From positions 605,970,677-606,034,676 of the forward strand of contig NC_081405.1 of assembly GCF_030272615.1 (NCBI RefSeq): DNA of 64,000 bases, written 5' to 3'. Of the stretch, positions 1-10,745 are shown in pieces (the stretch's first letter is position 1; every line of letters begins with the position of its first letter). Origin of the DNA: Cryptomeria japonica. Its lineage: Eukaryota; Streptophyta; Pinopsida; Cupressales; Cupressaceae. The position numbers and the translations under genes are program-made. A model generated the notes under the pieces. The model was not told the DNA's origin. It did no database searches and saw only the letters and a list, made by a program, of their open reading frames with translations.

Positions 1-465
1 GGAATGTTTGAAGATATGAGGATGGTTGAAGGAGAGACCATTCAACAGTATGACATAAGAATCAAGACAGTGGTTGGAGAGATCAAGAACACTGGTAGAA
101 AAATTGATGATGCCACTATTGTCAGTAAAGTTCTGATATCACTTTTGCCGGTCTATGCAATCAGGGTTGCCGCTATTCAGGAGCTAAGGTTTATCGACAA
201 AACCAAGGTATCATTAGACTCTATTATTGCAAAGTTGATTGCATATGAATTGAATAGCTATGATGGTAGTGTTCAGAAGACCGAGTCAGCCTTTAGATCA
301 TTTGTTTCCTCCGCACCGACCAGGAAAGGAAAAGAGGTCAGTACCAGTTATGAATCTAGGCCAAGCAGAGATATGGATAATGAGGAGATTTTGATGGAGT
401 TTGAAGCTCTTCTTGCCAAGAGACTTCCAAAAGGCATCGGAAATACAGAGGTAAGCTTCCTTTGA
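1..465 (+). pseudogene. copia 1 gag (UBN2-type), partial
   Basis: About 155 codons of a copia Gag open at the left edge. Motifs such as 'TIQQYDIRIKTVVGEI' and the following helical segment with 'VLISLLP' match the UBN2/retrotran_gag family, the structural protein of the cytoplasmic virus-like particle. The true start is off-window, so the Met at position 4 is internal. Gag runs in frame 1 and stops at 463-465. The zinc knuckle continues in frame 3 from about 462, so one frameshift separates them. The family is clear; the exact N-terminus is not visible. Confidence 0.82.
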
Positions 466-960
466 AGTGTTTTTCCTACAATAAGATAGGACATATAGCT
501 GTTAACAGTCCTAACAATGACAATAAGGATAAACCAGAGAGGTTTAGGAAGTATAAAGGAGTAGGTAGGAGAAATTGTCTTGTTGCAGTGGATGAAGGTG
601 TTACCGATGAGGAATCAGAGGATGAAGAAAATGAGGACATAGTGTTTGTCATTGTTAAGGAAGAGTTGTCTGACCAGAAAGCCCTTGTCTCACATATTGA
701 CAACTCCAATGAGTGGATCATTGATAGCGGGTGTTCTCACCACATGACTGGTGACCGGAGAATGTTTTTGTCTCTTGAAGAATATGATGGTGATGTTGTC
801 CAGTTTGGTAACAATGCACCTTGCATGGTGAAAGGAAAATGATCCATCTCTTTGAATGGAAAGAGAATTGCAGATGATGTCTACTGGGTGGAAGGCCTTA
901 AGGATAACCTTTTGAGTGTTGCTCAGCTGAATGACAAAGGACTCATTTTGGAGTTAAAAG
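462..960 (+). pseudogene. copia 1 zinc knuckle and aspartic protease remnant
   Basis: The segment opens with a decayed CCHC knuckle, 'CFSYNKIGHIAVNS', in which the second and fourth ligand positions are Tyr and Ser, so it cannot bind zinc normally. An acidic linker follows, then the protease motif 'WIIDSGCSHHMTGD' with the catalytic DSG at about 723-731. This protease would mature the Gag-Pol polyprotein. A TGA at 840-842 interrupts it, and the same frame continues with 'LKDNLLSVAQLNDKG', the standard protease C-terminal stretch. A TGA at 963-965 follows. The DSG is intact, but the gene is disabled by stops and by the upstream frameshift. Confidence 0.85.
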
Positions 961-2220
961 GTTGAGTCTACAGAATAATTGGAAAGAGTGGTGAACTTAT
1001 CTCCACTAGTAAGAAGACCATAGGAAACTTGTTTCAGCTGAATGCCAAGATTAGTCAGTGCCTGATGGCGAAATTTGATGATAGTTGGATATGGCATAGG
1101 AGACTCTGTCATATAAATTTTGACAATATTATAAAGGCTAGTAAGATAAAGGCAGTAAGAGGATTGCCTTGCTAAACAAACCAGAGAATGCTTTGTGTAG
1201 AGAATGCCAACTTGGGAAGATGTCTTCCTCAATATTCAAAGGTAAGTCCTTTTTAGCAGAGAACTTACTTAATCTAGTACACACCAATATGTGCAGTCTG
1301 ATGAAAACTAGAAGTACTTAGGGAGATCAGTACTTCATGATTCTTACTGATGATTGCTCAAGAATGATGTGGGTCACATTCTTGAAAGACAAGTCTAAGG
1401 CATTTGGAAAGTTCAAAGCCTTTAGGGCATTGGTGGAGAAAGAAAGCGGTAGAAGGATAAAAATGCCTAAGGACTGACCAGGGAGGTGAATTCACTTCTG
1501 ATGAACTCAATAAGTACTGCGAGGAGAATGGTATTAATAGGCAATTGTCTACCCCAAGGACACTACAATAGAATGGCATAGTAGAAAGAAACAACAAGAC
1601 TGTGGTTGAAGCAGCCAAAACTATGTTGATCCAAGGAAATATCGCTCACACATTTTGGAGGGAAGTGATGAGCACTGCAGTCTATACCATGAACTAGGTA
1701 TTCATTAAGAAAGGTAAAGACAAAACCCTTTATGAGTACTAGAATGGGAGAACTCCCAATGTGAGTTATTTCAAAGTGTTTGGGAGTAAATGCTATATTA
1801 GGAGAGGTGAGCACCTGAGCAAATTTGATGCTAAGTGTGATGAAGGAATATTTCTAGGATATTCCACTAAAAGTAAAGCTCTCAAGTGCTACAATAAGAG
1901 GAATCCAGAGATTGTTGAGAGTATCAATGTCAAGGTTGATGAATCCCCTGAGAATCCTGAGGAAACCATCAACAAGCAAATAGAAGATGAAGTAGGTTTA
2001 GCCTTCTAGGAACCAGTTAAGAATGAAACAAGTGACAAACACTGCAAAGACCTCAATGTTTCTGTACTGGTAGAAGCTTCAGTAGGTGAAGAAGAAGATG
2101 AAGTGGAAAAAGAAGAGGAAAAGCAAGTTGAACTAGCTACGGTCATTCCTAGGTATGTAAGACTACATCATGATCCAAAGAAATCATAGGAGACAAAGAT
2201 GCAGGAATACTTACAAGGAG
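960..2220 (+). pseudogene. copia 1 GAG-pre-integrase and integrase remnant
   Basis: 'WHRRLCHINFDNI' and 'CRECQLGK' give the HHCC zinc site of the GAG-pre-integrase domain (about 1093-1220). The rve catalytic core follows, but its first Asp is lost: the usual HTD-x-CGP reads 'VHTNMCS'. The second Asp ('RTDQGGEF', about 1470) and the Glu ('NGIVERNNKT', about 1575) are still recognisable in a shifted frame. The end of integrase, 'FKVFGSKCYIRRGEHLSKFD' onward, is open at 1761-2009 and is followed by an acidic hinge. Several TAG/TGA stops and at least one frameshift (about 1440-1480) make it non-functional. Confidence 0.82.
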
Positions 2221-2224
2221 AAAG

Positions 2225-3792
2225 GTGAAAGAAAATTCTTGCATGATTTCAAAATTTGAGCCTAAGACCGCTAGAGAGGCACTTATCAATGAAGATTGGA
2301 TAAAGGCAATGGAAGAGGAGTTGAACTAGGTAGAGAAGAATGCAACATGGTCCTTGGTACCAAGATCATAACACAAGAATTCCATAGGTACCAAATGGGT
2401 CTTCAGAAATAAGCTTAATGAAGAAGGCACAGTGGTAAGGAACACGGCAAGACTTTTATGCAAGGGATAGCTCAGGAAGAAGGAGAAGAATATGGAGAAA
2501 CCTTTTCCCTAGTGGCTAGACTGGAAGGTGTCCAAATGCTACTTGCATTTGCAAAATTCGAGGGATTTAAGGTATACCAGAAGGATGTGAAGTTTGCCTT
2601 CTTGAATGGAATCCTAGAGGAAGAAGTGTATATTGAGCAATCGGATGGGTTTTCTTTGTCAGAAGATAGCAACATGGTGTGCAGATTACACAAGGCCCTG
2701 TATGGATTGAAATAGGCACCGAGGGCATGGTACAAATAGTTACACTCTCATCTTGTGAAGATAGGATTTCAAAGAACAAGTGAGGACAACAACATCTACC
2801 TGAAATCTGAAGGTGATCAAATTCTAATATGTGAAGTATTTGTAGATGATATAATCTTTGGTGGAGATGATGATATGAGTCATGCATTTGTAGATGAGAT
2901 GAAAAAGGATTTTGAGATGCCTCTGATTGGAGATATAAAGTTTTTCATTGGTGTACAAATTCAACAGTTGAAAGAAGGTATCTTCATTACCCAGTCCAAG
3001 TATATCAAAGAGGTATTGAAGATCTCCGACATGGAGGAGAGAAAACCAGTTGGAACGCTGATGGTGATGGACTGCAAACTAACAAAGGACGATGATATAA
3101 TAGTGGTGGATGAGAAGGAGTACCGATCGATGATCGGTAAGCTGCACTATGTGGTACACATCAGATTGGATATTACTCATGCAGTGGGCATAGTGGCCCA
3201 TTTTCAGAAGAGTCCTAGAGAATCCCACTTGGTAGCGGTAAAGATGATTCTTAGATATTTGAAAGGAACAATTGATCATGGATTGTGGTACCCATACAAT
3301 GGTGACTTTGATCTCAAAGTGTTTACCAATGCAAATTGGGCAGGTAATGTGGACGACCAGAAGAGCACAATCGATGGAGCATTCTTCCTTGGTGGAAGAC
3401 TATTCTCATGGACGAGCAAGAAGCAAAGCTGTATTACCCAATCTACAACTAAAGCAGAGTATGTGGAAGCATTTATGAACTGCACTCAAGCAATCTAGAT
3501 GAAGCATGTACTGAATGGATTCAAAGTGACTGTATCTAAATCGGTGAGTATTTTCTATGATAATACTAGTGCAATCAACATTTCCAAAAATCTGGTATTG
3601 CATGCTAGGACCAAGCATATTGATCTCAAGTATCATTTCTTAAGAGAAAAGGTTCAAAATAAAGAAGTTGTATTAGAAAATGTTTCCAGTAAGGAGCAGC
3701 TAGCAGACATATTCACTAAGCCCTTACCGAAGACCACATTTACCTATTTGAGAGGTGAATTAGGGGTTCTGCCCCTTCTTGAAGTAAATTAA
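2225..3792 (+). pseudogene. copia 1 reverse transcriptase and RNase H
   Basis: RT begins near 'EALINEDWIKAMEEEL', with 'TKWVFRNKLNEEGTVVR' and 'YQKDVKFAFLNGILEEEVYI' following. The active-site box is 'VFVDDIIFG' at about 2838-2864, an allowed variant of YVDD. RNase H follows, but its first catalytic Asp is lost: 'FTNANWAG' stands where YTDADWAG is usual. 'TTKAEYVE' keeps the Glu and 'IFYDNTSAI' keeps the next Asp. The tail 'QLADIFTKPLP' is the copia C-terminal hallmark, and the frame ends at 3790-3792. Internal stops include about 2713, 2738 and 3496. This part is better preserved than the integrase. Confidence 0.9.
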
Positions 3793-4139
3793 AGATGTGT
3801 GCTCCACATTAGTCAGGTACTACCATGTCAGATCTTACATGATTGATATGTTGAAGGATTCTACTCCGTAGGGGGAGCCACATAGTGGATCTTGGAAGCT
3901 TGTGCCTCCACTTTGGCATTGCTTTCAAAGGGGGAGAAGATATATGATGATGAAGATATATGGGGGAAAAGATATAAGCGTGAGAAGTGATTGAGAAAAG
4001 TGCACACTGACCAGTCTAGGTGGTGGTGGTGATCATTCAAGTTGAACCGGTATATGTCAACTAGTATATGCTATTCAGAATGGTCCAGATACTGAGTACT
4101 GATACACTGAGTATTGCCATCAATGGCAAAGGGGGAGAT
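3793..4139 (+). other. copia 1 3' untranslated region with several polypurine blocks
   Basis: This stretch lies between the RNase H stop and the LTR and has no open frame. It holds four G-rich purine blocks: about 3870 (AGGGGGAG), 3929 (AAAGGGGGAGAAG), 3961 (TGGGGGAAAAG) and 4130 (AAAGGGGGAGATT). Only the last directly abuts the LTR and would be the canonical plus-strand primer. Reiterated polypurine tracts are a known trait of Sirevirus 3' ends. Confidence 0.7.
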
Positions 4140-5521
4140 TGTTGGCATATGATGAAGCAGTGACAATGTATGTTGTCATTGATGTCAATAAGTACTCAAG
4201 CAGGTGAATCGGTATGCATCGATATGAAGATTGGAAGCAGTTATGGTCAACTGGGATGGCGTGGACTGGTGTCGGGGTTCACTAAGTGTGACTACTGGTT
4301 GGTAGTTTTAGTTTAGTTTTAGGGTTTCCGGTTTGGCTTGTGCAGTGCAACCGATGATGTTTTGTGATGAGTTAGTTAAGAACAAGGATAAGGATCAAGA
4401 TGCCACGTCAGCTGTGTGCATGTGAAGGATTTCTTTCAGGATCTTGCATGTGAAGATCAAATGCATTGAATGTCTACCTCGGGAATGTGCATTTTTCTTA
4501 GCGGAATGTAAAGAGTGCGTGATGGGTTACTGTTTTCTAGATGCAGTGAATATTGAACGATGCAGAATGACATGAGATCTATTTTAGATCATTTTATTCT
4601 ATGTAATATATTTGATAGTTAGGTTTGGAACGCTTGTAATTGTAAACCTAAAATGTTTAGGGTTTATGATACTGACCTAATTGTTGTCTAAAAGGTCGAC
4701 GAGTTTTGTTATTGTAGTTGTTGGAAAAAGTTGTGTTTGTGTCCGCATGTTAGAGATTTGATACTTGCCAAACCAGAGTGAGGAATCAACATAGTGTGAT
4801 TGCAGAGAGAGGAACTAAAAAGGATCTACCTTAGCAAGGACTGTTGTTATTTGATCGGAGTTCTGCTTGTTGTCTTCTAACCATTTCAATAGAAGGTAAA
4901 TCCCTTAACCAGGTAGCTTTAACAGGATTTGTTGTAAATCCTCTAACCAGGTGGCTCAAGTTCATTGAGTTATTTAAATCCTCTAGCGAGGTAACTCTTA
5001 ACAGGGTTTCAACCTTTAACAGGGTATATAGCCATCCCTTAACCGGGTGATCCCTAACAGGATTGGTTCCTAACAAAACCTTATTGTAAAGTCTTTAACT
5101 GGACTAGGCTCCTAATAGAGCGAACTTTAAAAGAGTTCACAAACAAGCTTGTGGGTATTCATCCCCACCATGGTTTTTCCCATTTGGGTTTCCACATGAA
5201 AATAATGTGTGTTATGGGTTATGAGTTTTTCATGTGATGATTGTTTGATTCTGATTAAGTTAGATATGCATGCAGTGTTATATGGTAGTGGTATTATTGA
5301 TACAATTCATGCATAATTATATCGGTGAAGTAGTCATCAAGATTTGAGATCTGTTGTATGCTGTCTGAAGTACTTCTGTTTAACCAATATTTCTATGGTT
5401 AAGTATAGTGGTGAAGACAACCGGTTATCTGTGTTTTGATTTGTCAAAGTGTCTGAGCAAGTTTTTGTGTGTACTGATTCACCCCCCTCTCAGTACCGGT
5501 TAGGACCTTAGTAGTTCATCA
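4140..5521 (+). repeat. 3' LTR of copia 1
   Basis: The LTR starts TGTTGGCATATG directly after the polypurine tract and is about 1.38 kb long. Near its end is 'GATTCACCCCCCTCTCAGTACC', cut short here, and a similar block ends the second copia LTR at 6627-7857. At about 4908-5085 it carries many copies of a degenerate TTAACAGG / TAACCAGGT word. The second LTR copy needed to fix the right edge and the target duplication is outside the window. Confidence 0.75.
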
Positions 5522-5534
5522 TTATTCATCAAAT

Positions 5535-6187
5535 ACAAATCTGTGATTGGAGGTCTGCTTTATTTGACTTAGACTAGGCCTGACATTATGAATGCTATTT
5601 GTATTATTTCAAGATTTCAGAGTGATCCTAGAGAAAATCATGAGAGTGAGGTGAAAAAGATTTTCAGATACTTGCAAGGTACATCAAAATTTGGTTTGTG
5701 GTACCCAAAGGATGATAAATTTACTCTATGTGCATATACAGATGTTGATGACCAGAAAAGTACTTTCGGTGGAGCTTTCTTTCTTGGAAAGAAGTTGGTT
5801 TCATGGATCAACAAGAAACAATCATGTACTTCTGTATCTACTGCTGAAGCTGAGTATGTTGCTGCTGCTACTAATTTTACACAATTTTTATGGATGAAGC
5901 AAATGTTGAAGGATATAAAAGTGGATTGTGATGCACCGATAGTTATTCACTGTGATAACTCTGCTGCTATTGATATATCAAAGAATTTACTATTTCATTA
6001 TAAAATAAAGCACATATCTATAAAGTATAACTTTTTGAAGGAAAAGGTGGAAGCAAATGAAGTTAGACTAGTTTATGTGAACACTAAAGAGCATATTGCG
6101 GATATTTTCACTAAACCTTTGCCTAAAGAATCGTTTGAGGACCTGAGAGACATATTGGGAGTTTTTGTCCCTCTGGTAGATACTTGA
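5535..6187 (+). pseudogene. copia 2 RT end and RNase H, 5'-truncated
   Basis: The translation begins with 'YKSVIGGLLYLT', a TAG, then 'TRPDIMNAICIISRFQ', and stays open from 5588 to 6187. RNase H landmarks are 'AYTDVDDQKST', 'STAEAEYVAAA', 'IHCDNSAAIDIS' and 'HIADIFTKPLPKES'. The usual DADWAGxxDD stretch is shortened to DVDD, a small in-frame deletion that removes the Trp-Ala-Gly next to the first catalytic Asp. It is otherwise better preserved than the same domain in copia 1. Its N-terminal side is cut by the neighbouring insertion. Confidence 0.88.
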
Positions 6188-6626
6188 TTGATGCAGTTTG
6201 GCATCAGTTCGATATGCATTATTAGAGATACTATTCATTCCGACACTGATGTGGGGATGCTATTGCTCAGGGGGAGTAGTCAGCTTTGTGATTCAGAGGT
6301 TTATGTTTTTGCTTTGATATTTTTGTCATATTTCTGGCATTGATGTCAAAGGGGGAGAGATATTGATGTGAAAAAAAGGGAAAGAGATATTAATAAGAAA
6401 AAGAAAAGGGGAGAGATATTGATAAATGGAGAGATATATGTATAATTTAGATCTTTGCAGAGATATCATTCACAGGGAGAGTTTGGTCTTTGTTTCAGAA
6501 CCTCATTGCTACATCTGTGCGTGGGAGATTGTTGGCTATCTTCCATAAGGGGAGACTTGTTTGGCATTTCTTGGTACTTAGATGTTTTTCACATCTAGTG
6601 TTGCCATAAATTCAAAAGGAGGATAT
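6188..6626 (+). other. copia 2 3' untranslated region with purine-rich ladder
   Basis: This non-coding stretch holds at least six purine-rich blocks (about 6268, 6349, 6406, 6474, 6521 and 6553). Two carry the repeated phrase GGGGAGAGATATTGAT. The last, AAAAGGAGGATAT, abuts the LTR start at 6627. The arrangement parallels copia 1 and supports the same broad lineage. Confidence 0.6.
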
Positions 6627-7857
6627 TGTTTGCCATTTGGAGGAATCGATTATGTGTTGCATTGATGTTTTGTCATTGATGCCAATACTAGCTATTTGGA
6701 TGCTTTACCGACACCCTTCTGGTCCCGATAGGTTGAGTGGTTTCTAGTTGATTTGGATCCGACATGATCCGGTATAGTTTGGTTATGGAATTGGCTTGTT
6801 CATGATACTCATATTCATATTCAGTAAGTCAGTTTTGGTCTGGTGATTGGATGCTATCCTGTTTGCTTAGAAACTTGGTTTTTGGTTTCGGTGAGGGTTT
6901 CACTGACAAAGCTTTTGATGAAGATCTTTGTTGTATTGCATAGGAGGTGTTGGTGCAACCTCTGGTGGAGTTTCAGGATGCTGTTGGTGATCATGTTCGA
7001 GACTTGGTGGATGGAGATCATTGCTGTAGTGTGTGGACCTATATTGGGTCCCGGTTGGTCTAGGTTATGGTCTGGTTTAATGAAGCGTGTGGATTGGACT
7101 TCTTGATATATTTCTGGGATGTCTTATGTGTTGGATATTATTTATTTGGTCTAAGGTTGACATGTTTTGTAATTATGTAATTGGTTTATTGTCTGATGGC
7201 TGACCTAATTGTTTGTGGTCGAGGGTTTGTATATATGATGTAAGATCTCATTGTAGATCATCATGGTCATGGTAGATATATGGGAATGGGAAAGTGATGT
7301 AATGTGTGAATAATGTAATATCATTCAGGCAGAGGATTTGGTCGATAATTGGAGATTGAATTGGGTTTATGTAAGAGGATTTAGTCCTCCGGTATTGAGC
7401 TTAACCAAAACTATACTCAGGCATAGGATTAGCTATCTTTTGCAGTTCAATACTTCTCCGGATTGTAGTATGGATTTCTATGTAGCAGTGAGACTCCTTT
7501 TATGATGAGTACTATGCTCTAGGCTGTTTGCCTTCCTGCAAGTGCAAGCCCCTCAATTGTAATTCACATACTTACTACAGAAGTATTATCTGACTATGGG
7601 TAGGTTTCCCACTGTGGTTTTTCCCTTTACCAGGTTTTCCATGTACAAATCTTGGTGTCATGTGGATGGTATTTATTCTGTGATTATTTTTTATGCTTAA
7701 TTGGTTTAACCGTTATTCCAGTATTTGGTTTAAGCATTTCAATATTAATGTTTTGTGTTCCGGTATTAAATTTTTAATTTCTAATGGTTCTGATAATCTG
7801 TGACAACTGATTCACCCCCCCTCTCAGTTATCTTCCGATTTTTTGAACTGTCTAACA
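6627..7857 (+). repeat. 3' LTR of copia 2
   Basis: It begins TGTTTGCCATTTGG after the polypurine tract and ends CTAACA after the block 'GATTCACCCCCCCTCTCAGT', for 1231 bp. The right flank is the internal part of an older minus-strand LTR, so copia 2 inserted there. The partner LTR lies off-window, so the target duplication cannot be tested. Confidence 0.78.
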
Positions 7858-9350
7858 TTTAGTTTTCTAAGGGGAGTACCCTTCATTAAAATCAATGTAT
7901 TATTTAGTACAATCAATTATTATAATAGACTTTCAAAATATAATCCTTTACAACAACATCACCAACAGGAGATCTAAAATAATCATGGTAGATGATAACA
8001 CTTAAAAAAATCAATGTAAAACCTCCATCTCAAGCAACTAATAAATAGGATAATCAATACGTGAAATTGTCAAATGGTTACAAAGAAGCAATGAGCTAAA
8101 TCAATCCAAACTTCCCAAATGTAAAGTCAAAATCCAATGTCATCCCAAGATAAGTTCACAAGCTAAAAGTAACACATTCCTTACAATTATCATATGATCA
8201 TTATTATCAATTCACCAAAATGGTTAGAAAAATATGGCTCAATTATCTCAATTCAAATATATCTCATGATGTATCCTAAATTAGTCAACAAGTATAAATA
8301 TATCTTATATCTCTCTTATACATCATAAATGTTCTCACACTTCTAATATGGGAATCCTAACTTTTGAAGGTCATTAATTTTGATCTAAGAAGTCAATTGT
8401 GTTTATTATTTTAAGTTTAAGGTATTAAAGAGCTTTATATGTCATCATAACCCTGTTTTTGTAGTTAAGACCCATTTCAATATATTTTCAAGCCAAAATT
8501 AATGATTGTGTTCAATAGCCTAAAAGGACACATTTTATTTTCTTAACATCAAAATACCCGTGTGAGACACCTTTCTGAACATTATCCCACTTGTTGGACA
8601 CGTTACAAGAGAAAAGGGAATAACAAAATCAGCAACTATGTTCTAAGGCTCAACATGTCCATAGAATTGTGATGCTTGCAATTTTCTATGTTGAGTATTT
8701 TTATTAATGTGTCTACAACACTTTTCAAAGTTCAAATTTATGCAACATCACCTTCTCATTCTCTACAATGCCATGATAAATTGTAATGGGTTTCAATATT
8801 TTTTCCTCATATGAAAGGTCATTTTCTTTTCCAAACATGTGGCACTCTGACTACCATGAAGAAATCAGATTGCTCCTTATTATATCCCCACATATAAAAT
8901 AACCTCTTAAGCTAGATGTCTTATTTGTAGGTATGAATGGTTTCCATGTACTTATCCTCTATAATGGATAAATTGACCATATCTTACCACTTAATCATCT
9001 AATTAATAACACCACCAAATAAATTAAACACATGCTCATTAGTTGTGAGCATTTCAATATTGAATCTAAATATATGAATCCATGTGCATCTACTATTTGG
9101 AGACTCTCTTAGTTGTATCTTAATGAGATTATTTAAGATTATCCATAAATTAGCTCAATAGCTCCATTAATTGGGCAATTTCTAGTCTAGTAAAAATTAA
9201 AGTACAAATAAAAATACCAACTAAAATAGCACAAGGAAAAAATTCATACTCACCATCTATTTTAATTTTGCACTTGTACCTAGCTCAACCAAAGCCATAT
9301 GTTGACTCCTATCTCTTTTAGTCTCTACACCTAATATATATACTTGGTGT
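7858..9350 (-). mobile_element. old minus-strand copia (family A/B): truncated 3' LTR and RNase H remnant
   Basis: 7858-8581 aligns by eye with the two LTR copies at 14000-14803 and 16918-17735. The first roughly 140 bp are missing where copia 2 inserted. On the minus strand the LTR is preceded by CAAGTGGGATAATG, a copia-type polypurine tract, at about 8577-8592. Beyond it a decayed RNase H end can be read on the minus strand: 'SVVDTLIKILNIEN' corresponds to the usual ADILTKPL stretch. It is heavily mutated, and its upper boundary (about 9350) is uncertain. Confidence 0.55.
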
Positions 9351-10745
9351 GTGGTTTTATATAACAACTAATAAACTAGATCAATATGACCTTGCACTTC
9401 AACTTAAAGGATAAAGTTATCCTATATTAAGAAACCATCAATTATCATAGGATACATTAAATTAGCAACCAATGATGCAAACTTGAGATGACAATTACAT
9501 ACTATATTAACTATATGCACACTAGGAGTGTTTCAGGGTTTCCACTATAATTTCATGAATTGAATAAATCATTGAATTTATAAAGTCAAGCATTATTGAA
9601 GTAGAAAATAATTAAAAAAAGCTAAATAATATTGTGAGTATTCCAACTAATAGTATCTATAGGTAAATGACAATTTTAATCAAAATTCTTATATAGAGTA
9701 TTGATCAGTTTGTTGCATTAACATTTAACTTATCTTAATAGAAATTGAATACATTGAATAAAAAATTAAATGTAGAAAAAATAAAATATAAAAATAAAAT
9801 TTAGAGTAGCACTATACTTTAAATGGATTCTTAGGTATGTGAACCCATTATGAAAAATAATCAGCTAAGAATCAATGATTTATGTAAAATAAATTCATAT
9901 GAATGAAAAATTGCTAGAAATTGAATTCAATTGAAAACAAAAAATACACAAAATTGTTGATCATTCAATCCATTGTTCTTTACAATATATTTACTCAACT
10001 AATACCTAACTAATTTGGAATAATCATACTAAATATATTTATCATCCCTATTAAAAGGGAGGTTTATTTTCTGAAAGAACATGATTAGAAGATTAAAAAA
10101 AATTGGAATATTCAATTATCTAGGCATGTGAAGATAAGTATGGGCATTAATAATAATTGTACTAAAGTCTTTAATTTTACAATCATTTATTAGTAGTAGG
10201 AGTCTTTTAATTTTAAAATCATTCATTGGTAGTAGGAGTCTTAGGTAAATAGCCAACTCAATACTCATACTCATTCACATGTTGTATTCACTAAAATATA
10301 AGAGCTAGAGGATTGGACATAATGGATTTACTAAAATATAAGAGATAGAAGATTGGACATGTTGGATTCACTAAAATATTAGAAAATAAATATACCTACA
10401 TTAAATTAGATTAATAAATTAGTATAAACTAATAAATATAAATATAAATATAATTGAAATAAGATCAATAAACACAAATAATAATATAAAGAAGGCTCGA
10501 ATAGACTTAACCTTTTTTCTGGTGCTCGAGTAATCGATGGATTGATTGTCTGATGGAGTATATGACGAATACTCAAAATTTCACTTCTGAAATTGAAGAT
10601 CAGCTTTGTCTACCTTCAACTCTGTTCACCATATTCGCATTTAACTTTTGAATTTCAATCAGCAATATACTTCATCCCACAGGTCAAAAGACTGTTATTA
10701 CTTCATCCCACCTACATCCTTCTATACCTCATGATAATTTAGGGT
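9351..10745. other. AT-rich stretch without recognisable genes
   Basis: I see no coding frame of note. The stretch may continue the decayed copia to its left, but I cannot recognise motifs. The only structure is the short tandem repeats at 10166-10380. Confidence 0.4.
10166..10380. repeat. two short imperfect tandem repeats
   Basis: A 36-bp unit (AGTCTTTTAATTTTAMAATC...) occurs twice at 10166-10236. A 40-bp unit containing CACTAAAATATAAGAG and GATTGGACAT occurs about two and a half times at 10281-10380. They probably arose by slippage in AT-rich DNA. Confidence 0.7.

Larger units (their letters stand above)
1..5521 (+). mobile_element. Ty1/copia element 1 (Sirevirus-like), 5' end outside window
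   Basis: The order is gag, zinc knuckle, protease, GAG-pre-integrase, integrase, reverse transcriptase, RNase H, a G-rich untranslated tail and a 3' LTR, all on the plus strand; this is copia gene order. The 5' LTR, primer site and gag start lie left of the window. The several GGGGGAG blocks before the LTR and the LTR end 'ATTCACCCCCC...CTCTCAGT' resemble Sireviruses, which is inference. Frameshifts and stops throughout make it inactive. Its 3' LTR abuts the middle of another copia RT/RNase H region, so it appears to have inserted into that element. The right edge is good to about 10 bp, because either of two TCATCA copies could be the LTR end. Confidence 0.9.
5522..7857 (+). mobile_element. 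copia element 2, 3' part only (interrupted by copia 1)
   Basis: The segment starts inside a copia RT/RNase H frame and runs through the RNase H end, a G-rich tail and a 3' LTR. Everything 5' of the RT 'SVIGGLLYLT' region is replaced by the copia 1 LTR. Both elements lie on the plus strand and share LTR end motifs, so they are related but distinct families. The simplest reading is that copia 1 inserted into copia 2. The missing left half should then lie beyond copia 1's 5' LTR, left of the window. Confidence 0.8.

Noticed and set aside
6843-7106. 87-codon plus-strand frame in the copia 2 LTR
   Set aside because: Trp/Leu/Val-rich translation of G/T-rich LTR sequence; no start context or homology recognised.
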